Origin: Leptolyngbya sp. DLM2.Bin15
GTDB lineage: Bacteria; Cyanobacteriota; Cyanobacteriia; RECH01
Assembly: GCA_007694125.1 (NCBI GenBank)
Contig: RECH01000291.1
Span: forward strand, 1-35,778
DNA: 35,778 nt
Reading direction: 5' to 3'
In this document: piece after piece, positions 1 to 9,834 of the stretch
How the letters are laid out: every line of letters starts with the position of its first letter
Numbering within the stretch: the first letter of the stretch is position 1
Position numbers and translations under genes: made by a program
The notes under the pieces: generated by a model
Told to the model about the DNA's origin: nothing
Seen by the model: only the letters and a program-made list of their open reading frames with translations
The model's database searches: none

Positions 1-1765
1 GGTTCATCACCATAATCCGATCGCTCATGAATTTCACCACCCCCAGATCGTGGGAAATGAAGATGTAGGTGAGCCCAAATTCATCCTGGAGTTCCTTCAG
101 CAAATTCAACACCTGGGCCTGCACGGAAACATCCAGGGCCGAGACCGACTCATCGCAGATGATGAACTTGGGATTGAGGGCCAGCGATCGGGCAATACAA
201 ACCCGCTGCCGCTGCCCGCCCGAAAATTCATGGGGGTAGCGATCGATGGCATTGGCCTCTAGTCCCACCCGTTCTAGCAAATAGAGAACCCGTTCCCGAC
301 GCTGACGGGCCTGGCGCAGGGTGCCGTGAATAATCATCGGTTCCATAATCGCCGCGCCCACGGTTAATCGTGGATCGAGGGAGCTGTAGGGATTTTGGAA
401 GACAATTTGCAGCTCGCGCCGCAGCATCCGCAGCTCGCGCCCCTGGACAGTTGTGACATCCAGGGCATCGAAGGTGATGCGTCCGCCCATGGAGGGCACT
501 AAGCGCATCAATGCTCGCGCCAGCGTAGTTTTGCCGCAGCCCGATTCCCCCACCAGGCCCAAGGTTTCCCCTGGATAGACATCAAAGCTCACCCCATTCA
601 CCGCCATCACGTAGCGCTGGGTTTGCCCCAAGAGACCCCGCACCGGAAAGCCCACCTGTAGATTTTGCACCGAGAGCAGGGGGGAGGATTGGGTGAGGCT
701 GGTGAGGCGATCGCTCACCTCTGCATCGCTGATCTGTTCGCCAATGCGACTCAGATCCTCTTGAGCCAAGGGTTTTTCTTCTAGAATGACGGCACCGTCG
801 GCAGATTGAGACACCTGCATAAAGTCGGAGACGGTGGGCAAATAGCGCATCCGCCGATCGGGTTGGGGGCGGCAGGTGAGCAGGCCTTTAGTGTAGGGGT
901 GTTGGGGTGCATCAAAAATATCAACGACGCTGCCCTGTTCGACAATTTTGCCTTGGTACATGACGACCACGTCATCGGCAATATCGGCGATGATGCCCAG
1001 GTCATGGGTAATGAACAGGATGGACATGCCTCGGCGATCGCGCAATTCCCGCAGCAAGTCTAGAATCCGAGCCTGCACCGTCACATCCAGGGCCGTGGTA
1101 GGTTCATCGGCAATCAGCAGGGATGGATTGCAGGAAATGGCCATGGCAATCATCACCCGCTGGAGCTGTCCCCCAGATAGCTCATGGGGATAGCGTTTCA
1201 AAATTGCCTGCTTTTGTTCAGCGATCGCTTGCATCACCTCTCGCTCCGAAGGCGGCTCGGCTCCGATCGCCTGCTGCTGATCCCGGTAGTCTTGGGCCAG
1301 GTCTTCATCACTGGCCACCAGCTTCACTTCCTGGAGGAGATTAATGGCCCGCCGTCGAGCTTCCGCCTTGGGAATATCCTGGTGTTGCTGGATCATCTCG
1401 ATCAGCTGAAAACCGCAGGTATAGACTGGGTTGAGGCTGCTCATTGGCTCTTGGAAAATCATGGCAATGCGCTCGCCGCGATAGGAGCGCAACTGCTCAG
1501 GGGGCAGCGATCGCAGATCCACCGGCTCGGGGCGATCGCCATCCTGAAACCAAATCTCGCCGGAAACCACCTCTCCCGGAGGATTGGGCACTAGGCCAAT
1601 CACAGCCAGGGACGTGACCGATTTCCCAGAGCCAGATTCACCCACAATTCCTAACGTCTGTCCGCGTTTGACGGTGAAGGAAATGTCATCGACCGCACGC
1701 ACCACTCGCTCATCGGTACGAAATTGAACCTGAAGGTTGCGAACGTCAAGAATCGTGTCACTCAT
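1..1765 (-). CDS. Fused double-ATPase ABC transporter ATP-binding protein (Dpp/Opp type), 3' end cut by window
   Basis: An ATP-binding subunit of a peptide/nickel-family ABC importer in which the DppD-like and DppF-like ATPases are fused in one chain. Reading the reverse complement from the ATG at 1765 gives about 588 codons with no stop, so the C-terminus lies outside the window; the missing part is probably only some tens of residues. The first nucleotide-binding domain has Walker A GESGSGKS near residue 40, signature LSGGQ and Walker [13 protein letters not shown]. The second has Walker [28 protein letters not shown] and the H-loop ISHD at the window edge. No permease or solute-binding gene is visible here, so the substrate cannot be told. 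A second protein of the same architecture lies at the far end of the window. Family is certain; substrate is not. Confidence 0.93.
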   Translation of the reverse strand, partial: MSDTILDVRNLQVQFRTDERVVRAVDDISFTVKRGQTLGIVGESGSGKSVTSLAVIGLVPNPPGEVVSGEIWFQDGDRPEPVDLRSLPPEQLRSYRGERIAMIFQEPMSSLNPVYTCGFQLIEMIQQHQDIPKAEARRRAINLLQEVKLVASDEDLAQDYRDQQQAIGAEPPSEREVMQAIAEQKQAILKRYPHELSGGQLQRVMIAMAISCNPSLLIADEPTTALDVTVQARILDLLRELRDRRGMSILFITHDLGIIADIADDVVVMYQGKIVEQGSVVDIFDAPQHPYTKGLLTCRPQPDRRMRYLPTVSDFMQVSQSADGAVILEEKPLAQEDLSRIGEQISDAEVSDRLTSLTQSSPLLSVQNLQVGFPVRGLLGQTQRYVMAVNGVSFDVYPGETLGLVGESGCGKTTLARALMRLVPSMGGRITFDALDVTTVQGRELRMLRRELQIVFQNPYSSLDPRLTVGAAIMEPMIIHGTLRQARQRRERVLYLLERVGLEANAIDRYPHEFSGGQRQRVCIARSLALNPKFIICDESVSALDVSVQAQVLNLLKELQDEFGLTYIFISHDLGVVKFMSDRIMVMN

Positions 1766-2190
1766 GGGTATCGAAGGTAATAAACGGGGTGGGACGATTT
1801 GTGGGAAAGGGGCTCGATGGATTTCTCGATGGATCTAAGATAAACCTGCTAGAAATCTATCGGACATGCTGGGGAATAGCGTGAAAGAGAGTATAGAGGG
1901 TGATAGACACGGTGAGGAGATGGTGGGCGGATGCACCAGGATCAGACCGGTGCGGGCACTGAACGCTAGAGGTCTCCGTCTAACCGTCTAGGGGTTCATC
2001 AAGAACTCTCCAGATGAATCCCCCATATCCTCTTAGTCCCTGGGATCACCTAGCTCTACCTATATTGCTCTAATTTAGATGGATCTTAGCAGCGTCGGTA
2101 AAGTTCCTGCTGTTCATTCACTCATCCTGAACGGCTGATACCATCCCCGTCTCCCCACCTACCTAGGGCAGTGATGCCCAACCTCACGAT
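1766..2190. other. Intergenic region between divergent genes, nothing recognised
   Basis: This 425-bp stretch separates the 5' ends of the ABC transporter gene and the SurA-like gene, so it should hold both promoters. I see no RNA gene, no repeat and no convincing ORF in it. Confidence 0.5.
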
Positions 2191-3048
2191 ATGCATTCAG
2201 TAACTAGCCCCGTCCTTTCCTTCGATGATGTACCGTTTTTGGCGATCAATCAACAGTCTCTATCCTTAGGGACGGTGTTGCGCTACCTGCAATTGTCTGG
2301 GCGCTTATCACCGCTGCTGCAGGATATTGTCAGCCAGCATCTGGTACATCAAGCTATCCAGACCCAGGATGCAGATCTGCCGGTGAGTATGGAGGCTATT
2401 GAAGGGGCGATCGCTCAGTTTCGGCAGCAGCAACGGTTGACCCAAGATCAGGCGTTTACCCGCTGGCTAGGGACGCAGAACATGACCCTTGAGGTGTTTC
2501 GCAAGCGGATGATTCTGACCCTGAAGCTGGAGCAGTTGAAGGCCAAGATTGCTGCGCCGGATCTCCTAGCTTGCTTTCAGCAGCAGCAGGGGTTGTTGAG
2601 TGAAGCAGACCTCTGCTGTATTTTGGCGGTGGATGGAGCGCTGTTGGAAAGAATTGCCCCATCCCTCCGCGATCGCACCCTGACGGTGGATCAGGTGATC
2701 CAAACCTATGAACGCTCGAAGCCTCAGCAGGTGACGGTGCTGCGCGGGCTAATCCAAATTGCGCAACTGCCGGAGGCGGTGCGATCGCCCGTGATGACCG
2801 TTCCCCTCGGCACCCTGATTGGCCCGATCCATGTGGGTCAACAATGGGCGCTGCTGCAGGTGGAAAATCGCGTGACGGCTCAGTTAACCGATCAAGTGCG
2901 TCGAGAGTTGCAGGATCGGCTGTTTCAGCGCTGGCTGGCCCAGCAGCTTGAGCAAGTCATGGTGACCCTCGGCCCCAGCCTCGACCGGCAGGAGGCGATC
3001 GCGCCCCTCAGTCGGCTCACTCTGCCGATTAACGAAACCGCTTCATGA
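2191..3048 (+). CDS. SurA/parvulin-like peptidylprolyl isomerase family protein
   Basis: A 285-residue protein resembling cyanobacterial proteins annotated as peptidylprolyl isomerase, with a SurA N-terminal-like helical region (residues ~10-125) followed by a degenerate parvulin-like segment (~130-240). The C-terminal stretch around RRELQDRLFQRWLAQQLEQ is typical of this group. No signal peptide is visible, unlike classical periplasmic SurA. Family knowledge: in cyanobacteria such proteins often sit beside HlyB/HlyD-type exporters and are thought to help export substrates. Here the neighbour is an RND pump on the opposite strand, overlapping tail-to-tail by 20 bp. Isomerase activity is not shown by any motif I can identify, so the function is inferred from family resemblance. 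Confidence 0.7.
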   Translation: MHSVTSPVLSFDDVPFLAINQQSLSLGTVLRYLQLSGRLSPLLQDIVSQHLVHQAIQTQDADLPVSMEAIEGAIAQFRQQQRLTQDQAFTRWLGTQNMTLEVFRKRMILTLKLEQLKAKIAAPDLLACFQQQQGLLSEADLCCILAVDGALLERIAPSLRDRTLTVDQVIQTYERSKPQQVTVLRGLIQIAQLPEAVRSPVMTVPLGTLIGPIHVGQQWALLQVENRVTAQLTDQVRRELQDRLFQRWLAQQLEQVMVTLGPSLDRQEAIAPLSRLTLPINETAS

Positions 3049-6000
3049 GGCGATCGCTGGCCAGGGAGATGACAATATATAGCACCGGCACTACAAAGAG
3101 GCTCAGGAACGTGGCGATGAACATACCGCCAAAGACCGTGGTACCCAAGGATTGACGGCTAGCGGCCCCAGCTCCGGTGGCAATGGTCATCGGGAAGATA
3201 CCCAGCAAAGTGGAAAAGGCGGTCATCAAAATAGGTCGCAGGCGTTCTCGGGAGGCTTCCAGGGCCGCCTTGGTGATCGACATGCCCCGTTCACGCAGTT
3301 GGTTGGCAAACTCCACAATCAAAATGGAGTTTTTGCTGGCTAGACCAATCAACATCACTAAACCAATTTGGCAATAGAGATCATTTTCCAAACCGCGCAG
3401 GGCCTGGGCCGAGAGCGCGCCTAAGACGGCTAGGGGCACTGCTAGGAGAATGATCAGGGGATCCAGGTAGTTTTCATACTGGGCGGCTAGGACAAGAAAG
3501 ACGAAGACGAGCCCTAGACCAAAAATTAGGGGTGCTTGTCCGCCAGATTCGATTTCTTCGCGGGAGGTACCGGCCCATTCATAGCCGAAACCAGGGGGAA
3601 GCTGGGCGGCTAGCTCTTCCACGCGGTTAATCGCATCACCCGAACTATAGCCAGGGGCGGGCGATCCAGAGATCTCAATCGATCGGAACAGGTTGAAGTG
3701 GTTAATGGTCTGGGCACCGGTGGTGGGTTCAATATCAATCAGCGAACTGATGGGGATCATCTCACCGGCCTGCGATCGCACGTAGATTTGCTCAATATCC
3801 TCAGGGCGCGATCGAAACTGTTGATCGGCCTGCACATAGACCCGATAGTTGCGTTGCCCCAGGGTGAAGTCATTCACATAGCGGGAGCCGATCGCTGTTT
3901 CTAGGGTGCTGAAAATATCGTCAATGTTGACGCCCAAGGCCTTAGCCGTATTGCGATCGACGTTGACCAAGAACTGGGGTGAATTCGCCGAAAAGGTGGT
4001 GAAGACCGCCTGCAGGCCGGGGGTTTGGTTAGCCTGTCCTAGGAACTGGCCGGTGGTGGCCAGCAGATCATCGAGGGGCCCGCCACCCCGACGATCCTGG
4101 AGCTGGAAGTTAAATCCACCAAACTGTCCTAACCCCTGAATCGTGGGAGGATTCACCGGAAAGACTCTGGCTTCGGTAATTTGGGAGAATTTGCCAAACA
4201 GTTGCCCAATAATCGCTGTCGCCGATTGACCGGGCCCCGTCCGGTCTTTCCAGGGCGTCAGGGTGGCAAACACAATCCCGCTGTTGGCGGTGCTGCCGCT
4301 GAAGCTAAAGCCCCCTACGGCGAAGGTGGCCACCACTTCAGGAATTTGCAAAATCTCGTCTTCAATCTGGGTCAGCACATCGCTGGTGTAGTTCAGCGAG
4401 ACACCTTCCGGGGCTTGCACAATGGTGATGAAGTAGCCTTGGTCTTCCTCCGGCAAGAAGGCACTGGGCACGCTGGTGTAGACGAGAGCTGTGAGCCCCA
4501 GCAGCACAATGAAGACACCCACCATTAAGCTGCGCACCCGCACCAGCCGCCCTAGGACGCTACGATAATTCCGCTGGGTGCTATCTAGGAAACGGTTGAA
4601 GCGCTGGAAGACATGGCCGAGCCAGCCCTCATCATGGCGATCGGGTCTGAGTAACAGCGCCCCAAGGGCAGGGGTGAGGGTGAGGGCTAGGAAGGTGGAG
4701 ACCGTAATAGAAAAGGCAATGGTCAGGGCAAATTGGCGGTAGAGGGCTCCGGTGGTGCCTGGGAAGAAGGCCACGGGAATGAACACGGCCATCAACACCA
4801 GAGAGGTCGCCACCACCGCTCCCGTTAACTCCCGCATGGATTCAATGGCAGCTTCTACAGGCGGTAGCCCCTCGTCTTGAATCAGACGGCTGATATTTTC
4901 CACCACAATGATGGCGTCATCCACCACCATACCTGTGGCCAAGGTCAGCCCAAACAGGGTGAGGCTGTTGATGGAAAAGCCAAACAGGTTGACGAAGATG
5001 AAGGTGCCGACTAGGGCAGTTGGAATAGTAATGGCGGGAATCAGCGTGGTGCGCCAGTTTTGCAAAAAGATGAAAATCACGAACACCACCAGGGCGATCG
5101 CAATCAGCAACGTCCGCACCACCTCTAGGAGAGATTCTTCAACATACAGGGTGGTATCAAAGGCAATTTGGTAGCGCATCCCTGGCGGAAAGGTTTGGGA
5201 CAACCGTTCTAGCTCCGCCTTGATCGCGCCGGCAACCTCTAGGGCATTGCTACCAGGAAGCTGAATGATGCCTAACCCCACAGCCCGCTGTCCACGAAAT
5301 CGCAGGAGGGTGCTGTAGTCTTCGGCTCCCAGTTCTGCCCGGCCGACATCGCTGAGGCGCACTAACGTACCGTCATCCCCCCGTTTCACCACCAGGTTCT
5401 CAAATTCCGACACATCCGTTAGCCGGCTAACGGCACGCAAGTCAATTTGATACTGTTGTCCGTCATCTAGGGGCGGTTGCCCAATGCGGCCAATCCCAGT
5501 TTGCAGGTTTTGCTCATTAATGGCATTCACCACATCCTGGGGCGTGAGCTCCCGAGACGCTAGGCGGTTGGGATCGAGCCAGATGCGCATGGCATATTGG
5601 CGTTCCCCAAAGATGATCACATTGCCAATGCCGGGAATGCGCCGCAGGGCATCCACCATATACAGGTCGGTGTAGTTGCTGAGGAACACGTCATCATATT
5701 CATCATTCTCAGCAAACAGCCCGATCGCCATCAAAAAGTTGCTGTTTTCCTTATTGACCGTCACCCCGGTGCGCTGCACGCTTTCCGGCAGGCGCGGCTG
5801 GGCTGAAGATACGCGGTTTTGCACATCCACGGCGGCAATATCGGGGTCGCGATCGGCCTCAAAGGTGACAGTGATGGAGGTGGTGCCACTGTTGCTGCTG
5901 CTAGAGGTCATGTAGCGCAGCCCCTCAACCCCGTTGATTTCACGCTCCAAGACGTTGGTGACGCTACTTTCTACCACTTCCGCATTAGCGCCGGTGTAGT

Positions 6001-6145
6001 TGGCCTGCACCGTCACCTGGGTGGGACTGATGTCTGGATATTGGGCGATGGGCAGGATGGGAATGCTGATCAACCCGACGAGTAACACAATAAACGCACA
6101 GACGGAGGCAAAGACTGGGCGCTTGATGAAAAAGTTGGCAAACAT
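3029..6145 (-). CDS. RND efflux pump, HAE1 (AcrB-like) permease subunit
   Basis: Inner-membrane proton-driven resistance-nodulation-division pump of 1038 residues, close to the usual AcrB length of about 1040-1050. It starts MFANFFIKRPVFA, typical of HAE1 pumps, with TM1 at ~10-30. The proton-relay aspartate pair lies in GMVVDDAIIVVENI (about residues 409-410), and the TM10 lysine lies in LASKNSILIVEFANQ near residue 940. Two large periplasmic loops carry the porter domains. It is the second gene of an operon with the membrane fusion protein gene 130 bp upstream. No TolC-like outer-membrane gene is in the window, so the pump probably borrows one encoded elsewhere. The 3' end overlaps the convergent SurA-like gene by 20 bp. 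Substrate (drug, solvent or metabolite) cannot be read from sequence. Confidence 0.96.
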   Translation of the reverse strand: MFANFFIKRPVFASVCAFIVLLVGLISIPILPIAQYPDISPTQVTVQANYTGANAEVVESSVTNVLEREINGVEGLRYMTSSSSNSGTTSITVTFEADRDPDIAAVDVQNRVSSAQPRLPESVQRTGVTVNKENSNFLMAIGLFAENDEYDDVFLSNYTDLYMVDALRRIPGIGNVIIFGERQYAMRIWLDPNRLASRELTPQDVVNAINEQNLQTGIGRIGQPPLDDGQQYQIDLRAVSRLTDVSEFENLVVKRGDDGTLVRLSDVGRAELGAEDYSTLLRFRGQRAVGLGIIQLPGSNALEVAGAIKAELERLSQTFPPGMRYQIAFDTTLYVEESLLEVVRTLLIAIALVVFVIFIFLQNWRTTLIPAITIPTALVGTFIFVNLFGFSINSLTLFGLTLATGMVVDDAIIVVENISRLIQDEGLPPVEAAIESMRELTGAVVATSLVLMAVFIPVAFFPGTTGALYRQFALTIAFSITVSTFLALTLTPALGALLLRPDRHDEGWLGHVFQRFNRFLDSTQRNYRSVLGRLVRVRSLMVGVFIVLLGLTALVYTSVPSAFLPEEDQGYFITIVQAPEGVSLNYTSDVLTQIEDEILQIPEVVATFAVGGFSFSGSTANSGIVFATLTPWKDRTGPGQSATAIIGQLFGKFSQITEARVFPVNPPTIQGLGQFGGFNFQLQDRRGGGPLDDLLATTGQFLGQANQTPGLQAVFTTFSANSPQFLVNVDRNTAKALGVNIDDIFSTLETAIGSRYVNDFTLGQRNYRVYVQADQQFRSRPEDIEQIYVRSQAGEMIPISSLIDIEPTTGAQTINHFNLFRSIEISGSPAPGYSSGDAINRVEELAAQLPPGFGYEWAGTSREEIESGGQAPLIFGLGLVFVFLVLAAQYENYLDPLIILLAVPLAVLGALSAQALRGLENDLYCQIGLVMLIGLASKNSILIVEFANQLRERGMSITKAALEASRERLRPILMTAFSTLLGIFPMTIATGAGAASRQSLGTTVFGGMFIATFLSLFVVPVLYIVISLASDRLMKRFR

Positions 6146-6275
6146 GGGCTGATGAAGGGAGAGGAACGAAGGTGAATCGGTCTCAAGCTCAGCAGAGGCA
6201 AACAGCAGGCGAGGATCGGGAAGGTTGCGCTAACCGCCCACGGGTTAGCTCTTGGGATATCTGAGGATAGTGAGG

Positions 6276-7700
6276 TTATGGGGTGGCGTCTGGATCCGAG
6301 GTCGTATCGTCGGCGGACTCTTGCTCCTGAGGCATAATCGGGATGCCGTCCGACAAGTTGAGGATGCCTGAGACAATGAGCTGCTCGTCGGGTTCTAGCC
6401 CTTCTAGAACCTGATAGCGATTGCCTTGGATGCTGCCCAGGGTGACCCGGCGCTGTTGGGCGATCAGAGCTGGGCCCTCGCTTCCATCCTCGGAGGGGGG
6501 TGGGGCAACGGCAACATAGACGAAGGTTTGTCCGGCAATGCGGGCGATCGCTTCTGTGGGAATCAAAATGCCATCCTCTTGGCTCCAAATCATTCGGGCC
6601 CGCACCGATTGGCCATCCAGCAGGCGGCGATCGCCATTGGAAAAGGATGCTTTGGCTAAAACGGTTTGGGCTCCTGGCTCCACTTGGGGTGAGATGAAGC
6701 TGATTTGCCCTTGGCGCAGAGCATTCCCCTGGGTATCGACCAGTTCCACCCGCAGACCATTGCGCATCGCTGGCCGCCGTTCAATGGGTACCGATAGCCG
6801 CAGCTCTAGGATTTGATCCTGGGTCACGCTTGTGAGGATATCGCCTCGGCTGACAAAGTCTCCCACTTTCGCCGGAATGTCTCCCAGCATGCCGTTGAAG
6901 GGAGCCACCACCAGGGTATTTTGCAGACGAGAGTTGGCACTGTCGGCATCGGCCTGGGCACGATTCAGGGATGCTTCGGATTCCTCTAAGTTGGCACGCG
7001 CAGCATCAATGCGTCGCTCTAGGGCATTGAGACGGGCGATCGCCGCATCTAAATTTCGCTCAGCCAGATCAAGCTGCTGCTGGGAAAAAGCCCCTTCTTC
7101 TACCAGTATGGAGGCCCGATTGAATTCTTCCTCCTGCAAAGCCACCTCAGCCGCCTCAGCCATTCTATCGGCTATGAGGGCATCCAGCTCCGACGTAGCA
7201 CTAGACCGCCTGGCTTGGGCCGAGTTGATGTTAGCCACCAACCCTGCGAGATCAGACTGGCGCTCATCTGAACTGAGCTGCACGATCGGTGTGCCAGCTT
7301 CAACCTGCTGCCCCGGCTCCGCATAAATCTCAATGATGCGCCCCTCAATCTCAGGTCGGAGGCTCACGGAGTTGCGGGATTCTAAATTGCCGATGAACTC
7401 CGACGACTCTTCAATGGGCGATCGCTCGACTGTTTCTAGCTGCACAGGTAGACCGCCCTCCGGCATCATCATGCCCTGGGATGGGCCACCCGCTTGGCTG
7501 CTCATCCACCAACGCCAACCCATTCCACCTCCCACCAGCAGCAGAATAATGCCTAACCCAATCAGCCACGGGCGTTTGGATGTGCTGGATGGTGTGGATG
7601 ATGAAGCTCCAGCATCGGAGGAGGGACTGAGGGCAGATTCTTGGGTTGGGTGAGTCATGGCTTTGATATTGGCAAGAGGGCGTCTCGAATACTCAGTCAT
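6276..7700 (-). CDS. RND efflux periplasmic adaptor (membrane fusion protein, AcrA/HlyD family)
   Basis: Adaptor that links an RND pump to an outer-membrane channel. After a Ser/Thr-rich N-terminus there is one membrane anchor (WLIGLGIILLLVGGGMGW). The lipoyl half-motif VSLRPEIEGRIIEIYAEPGQ follows, then a long alanine/glutamate-rich alpha-hairpin (coiled coil), the second lipoyl half (NTLVVAPFNGMLGDIPAKVG) and a C-terminal beta-barrel/MP domain. An acidic tail ends the protein. I chose the ATG at 7700 because AGGAAG lies 7 bases upstream; the ATG at 7658 (MTHPTQES) and a far upstream ATG at 7733 are alternatives. It is followed after 130 bp by the RND permease gene, forming a two-gene efflux operon with the promoter presumably in the spacer beyond 7733. 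Confidence 0.93.
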   Translation of the reverse strand: MTEYSRRPLANIKAMTHPTQESALSPSSDAGASSSTPSSTSKRPWLIGLGIILLLVGGGMGWRWWMSSQAGGPSQGMMMPEGGLPVQLETVERSPIEESSEFIGNLESRNSVSLRPEIEGRIIEIYAEPGQQVEAGTPIVQLSSDERQSDLAGLVANINSAQARRSSATSELDALIADRMAEAAEVALQEEEFNRASILVEEGAFSQQQLDLAERNLDAAIARLNALERRIDAARANLEESEASLNRAQADADSANSRLQNTLVVAPFNGMLGDIPAKVGDFVSRGDILTSVTQDQILELRLSVPIERRPAMRNGLRVELVDTQGNALRQGQISFISPQVEPGAQTVLAKASFSNGDRRLLDGQSVRARMIWSQEDGILIPTEAIARIAGQTFVYVAVAPPPSEDGSEGPALIAQQRRVTLGSIQGNRYQVLEGLEPDEQLIVSGILNLSDGIPIMPQEQESADDTTSDPDATP

Positions 7701-8097
7701 CCACCGGCTTCCTAGCAGATCACAACCTGTCATCAGGTCAGCTATGGAAGGCGTAACAGGTCACCTTCAGCCAGCAGGATAGTTTCGCAAAGGGTAGGCA
7801 GACAATCCAATTGCCCGCAAAACTATTTCTTGGCTCTGGAACAGCTCTCGATCCATGGGTTCACTACATCTGTTTATTAATAGTAGGAAACCTCTAATAA
7901 ACAATCCTGCTACCGGGTGAGCTCTAAAGGATGATCTCCTTGGACATCGTTCCTGAAAAGCCCCAAGGAACCTAAGCCCTAGGAGATATAAGCCGCCTGA
8001 GGCTCCATGAAACCACAGACCATCCCCAACGGCAGCAGCAGCCTAATAGCCTCTACCCCTGATGGATCGACAAAACTTCTGTAATCCTGATTCTCAC

Positions 8098-8174
8098 GTA
8101 GGCTGGGTTAGCGTCAGCGTAACCCAGCGAAATCTAAGCTAGTACTGGGTTTGACGTTGCTCAACCCAGCCTAG
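8098..8174. repeat. REP-like double hairpin with alternating GCTGGGTTA/TAACCCAGC units
   Basis: The arms GCTGGGTTA (8102-8110) and TAACCCAGC (8120-8128) form a perfect 9-bp hairpin. A second hairpin pairs CTGGGTTTGA (8145-8154) with TCAACCCAG (8161-8169), with one bulged base. The outer ends GTAGGCTGGGTT and AACCCAGCCTAG are also complementary. Similar GGGTTA/TAACCC hairpins are common dispersed repeats in cyanobacterial intergenic DNA; membership of a particular family needs a genome search. Confidence 0.6.
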
Positions 8175-8201
8175 GCAAAAAGATTGGTCAGTCAACCAGC
8201 C

Positions 8202-8312
8202 CTAGTACCGCAAGACAGAAGAACGAAGACAGAACAACGAAAAGGACTTCCAGGACACACAAGGTTTCCCGTCTCAGCAAGTAGGCGGGTTACTGACGCC
8301 TCAGAGTACTAG
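8202..8312 (-). repeat. 111-bp dispersed repeat, copy A (inverted relative to copy B)
   Basis: The reverse complement of this segment matches 31347-31457 over exactly 111 bp with no gaps and 11 mismatches by my count (about 90% identity). Both copies start with CTAGTACTCTG and end with TACTAG, so the ends are short inverted repeats. The internal hairpin seen in copy B is weakened here by two mismatches. The size, terminal symmetry and intergenic location suggest a non-autonomous miniature element or a structured repeat. Confidence 0.8.
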
Positions 8313-8898
8313 TCCGTCAGACCGCTTAGTTCCCCAGGGTGGCAAGTAGGCTGATTCTGCCCTTTGGAAGTTTAAAGTTTTGATGTTTATTGATGATGGA
8401 TCTAGGATGAAGCCCGAAACTTATGATATGCGATTTAAGGCTAGTTCATAGTATTGCTTGACGTATAAAGACTCAGTAAATCTTACAGAGTTAAGGACAT
8501 GATCGATACAGGTTTAAAGATATGGATTGAGTAGCGAAAAAGTTCTATGTAACTTATAGATAGATATCGACTGTCCAACGTTAAAATGAATACCGTCTCT
8601 CCATAGCTAAGGATGTATGACTGGTTCGAGAGAAAGCTATCATCCTTGGGCGATCGCGCCCTGAAAGTCTACGAAGATATACGGATGAAGCATCAGCCTG
8701 TCTGACGAGATGTGTCTTTCTGGCGTTAAGGCAGGCCAATCTAAAGCATGTATCTTTGAACTTTATCCATGCTTTAATAAGGGTTAACTCAGTCTGTAGA
8801 AGACGATTAAAACAAACAGGATCAAGACGAGAGATTGTGTGAAATTCCTGTGAATTACAACCATTTAATCTGGATAGAATGTGATGATTAATAACAGT

Positions 8899-8926
8899 TT
8901 GACTTCAGCTAAATAGCGGATATAGA
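8899..8926 (+). promoter_or_regulatory. Candidate sigma-70-type promoter for the Npun_R1517-like gene
   Basis: TTGACT (8899-8904) is separated by 16 bases from TATAGA (8921-8926), close to the consensus. It would give a leader of about 165 nt before the ATG at 9097. Based on motif reading only. Confidence 0.4.
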
Positions 8927-9096
8927 TCTCAAGATTGGTATGCTAAATTGAGCAAAGCTAATGAATGATGAACTGCTGCGTTCAAGTCTAAAACATTCAA
9001 CCCGTCGATGAATGACCCTTGAATGAATAGTGATTGTTGTCTAAATGTTGGCAATTCATCATCTATATCCGTTGTTGTTCCCCTCACCCAAACGCC

Positions 9097-9372
9097 ATGA
9101 AGACTGGTTCCCTACAGCAACAAACCGAAACCTCTGAAGTCGGTGTGTATGATTGCGAGATTCACCTCAAGTTTCGATTGGTCGAAGATAAAGAGGTGAT
9201 GGCTGTTGATGCTGAGCAGCTCCTAGAACTGCTGCTAGAAGCATTGTCCTGCGGCCCTGACGATTGCCTAGAAACCCTTGATACGGTTGTCCAGGTTCAG
9301 GAAACCTCTGAAGTCAATGCATCTCCTCGAATGCGCCGTCAGCTCATGCGCCTGCGCAACTCACTAGCCTAA
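9097..9372 (+). CDS. Small Npun_R1517/Asr1734-like cyanobacterial regulator family protein
   Basis: A 91-residue acidic protein. I chose the ATG at 9097 (MKTGSLQQQTETSE) because the 21 residues encoded upstream look unlike protein. The core YDCEIHLKFRLVEDK, the leucine-rich EQLLELLLEAL, and the tail QETSEVNASPRMRRQLMRLR resemble a family of roughly 90-residue proteins conserved across cyanobacteria. As I recall it, the family is named after Nostoc Npun_R1517 and Anabaena Asr1734 and is linked in heterocyst formers to control of differentiation. The protein has no enzyme motif and no membrane segment. The role in this organism is unknown, and nothing in the window shows that it makes heterocysts. 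A long AT-rich upstream region suggests regulated expression. The family assignment is from memory of the conserved motifs. Confidence 0.7.
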   Translation: MKTGSLQQQTETSEVGVYDCEIHLKFRLVEDKEVMAVDAEQLLELLLEALSCGPDDCLETLDTVVQVQETSEVNASPRMRRQLMRLRNSLA

Positions 9373-9711
9373 ATTCCAAGACTGGGAAATCTGCCCAAGA
9401 GACACCCCTAGGTCTGCAGAAGGGGCGATCGCATCTAGGGAGCATTGTGATATCACAACCCGGCTTAAACCATGCCTCCTGCCCGTCGATCTAGAGCCCA
9501 TCTAGAGACATACGCTGCATCGGGCAGAATGCCTATCCGTGGCATGGTGGTCTAGCATCGCTCAAGAGGGTATCTTGATCCAAAGGTCTTTAGGGGTCTG
9601 AGATATTGGCCACCGTCTGAACAGCCCTATCCAAAAAGTTCAAAAAAGATCTGCCTAAGGTATTGACACAATTTGCTAGATTCGCTACCTTAATAAAGGA
9701 GATTTTAACGC
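9373..9711. other. Intergenic spacer before tRNA-Glu
   Basis: 339 bp with no convincing ORF. An imperfect inverted pair TGCCCG/CGGGCA flanks a CTAGAG-rich stretch near 9480-9527. The distal end holds the tRNA promoter. Confidence 0.45.
9663..9691 (+). promoter_or_regulatory. Promoter of tRNA-Glu
   Basis: A perfect -35 hexamer TTGACA (9663-9668) lies 17 bases before TACCTT (9686-9691). The tRNA starts 21 bases after the -10 element. Confidence 0.6.
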
Positions 9712-9784
9712 GCCCCCATCGTCTAGAGGCCTAGGACACCTCCCTTTCACGGAGGCGACGGGGATTCGAATTCCCCTGGGGGTA
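9712..9784 (+). tRNA. tRNA-Glu (anticodon UUC)
   Basis: A 73-nt cloverleaf. The acceptor stem GCCCCCA pairs with TGGGGGT, followed by discriminator A; CCA is not encoded. The anticodon stem CCTCC/GGAGG (from 9739) encloses loop CTTTCAC with anticodon TTC at 9746-9748. The T-arm contains the GGTTCGAA-type motif as GATTCGAAT. In cyanobacteria glutamyl-tRNA-Glu also supplies the carbon skeleton for 5-aminolevulinate and thus chlorophyll and bilins. It has its own promoter upstream and a strong terminator 10 bases downstream, so it is a single-gene unit. Confidence 0.97.
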
Positions 9785-9794
9785 TTAAAGTTCC

Positions 9795-9834
9795 AAAAAA
9801 GGCTTGAAGATATTACATCTTTCAAGCCTTTTTT
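9795..9834 (+). terminator. Intrinsic terminator of tRNA-Glu
   Basis: The stem GGCTTGAA(GAT)/(ATC)TTTCAAGCC has one bulged T, is preceded by six A and is followed by TTTTTT. The A-run before it makes the hairpin look bidirectional. Confidence 0.9.

Larger units (their letters stand above)
7734..9096. other. Long AT-rich intergenic region with repeats
   Basis: About 1.36 kb without a convincing protein gene. It holds a REP-like double hairpin (8098-8174), one copy of the 111-bp dispersed repeat (8202-8312), an 8-bp inverted repeat AAAGCATG/CATGCTTT (8743-8775) and a likely promoter at 8899-8926. From about 8350 on it is clearly more AT-rich than the genes around it. It contains the 5' regions of the efflux operon (minus) and of the Npun_R1517-like gene (plus). 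Confidence 0.6.
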
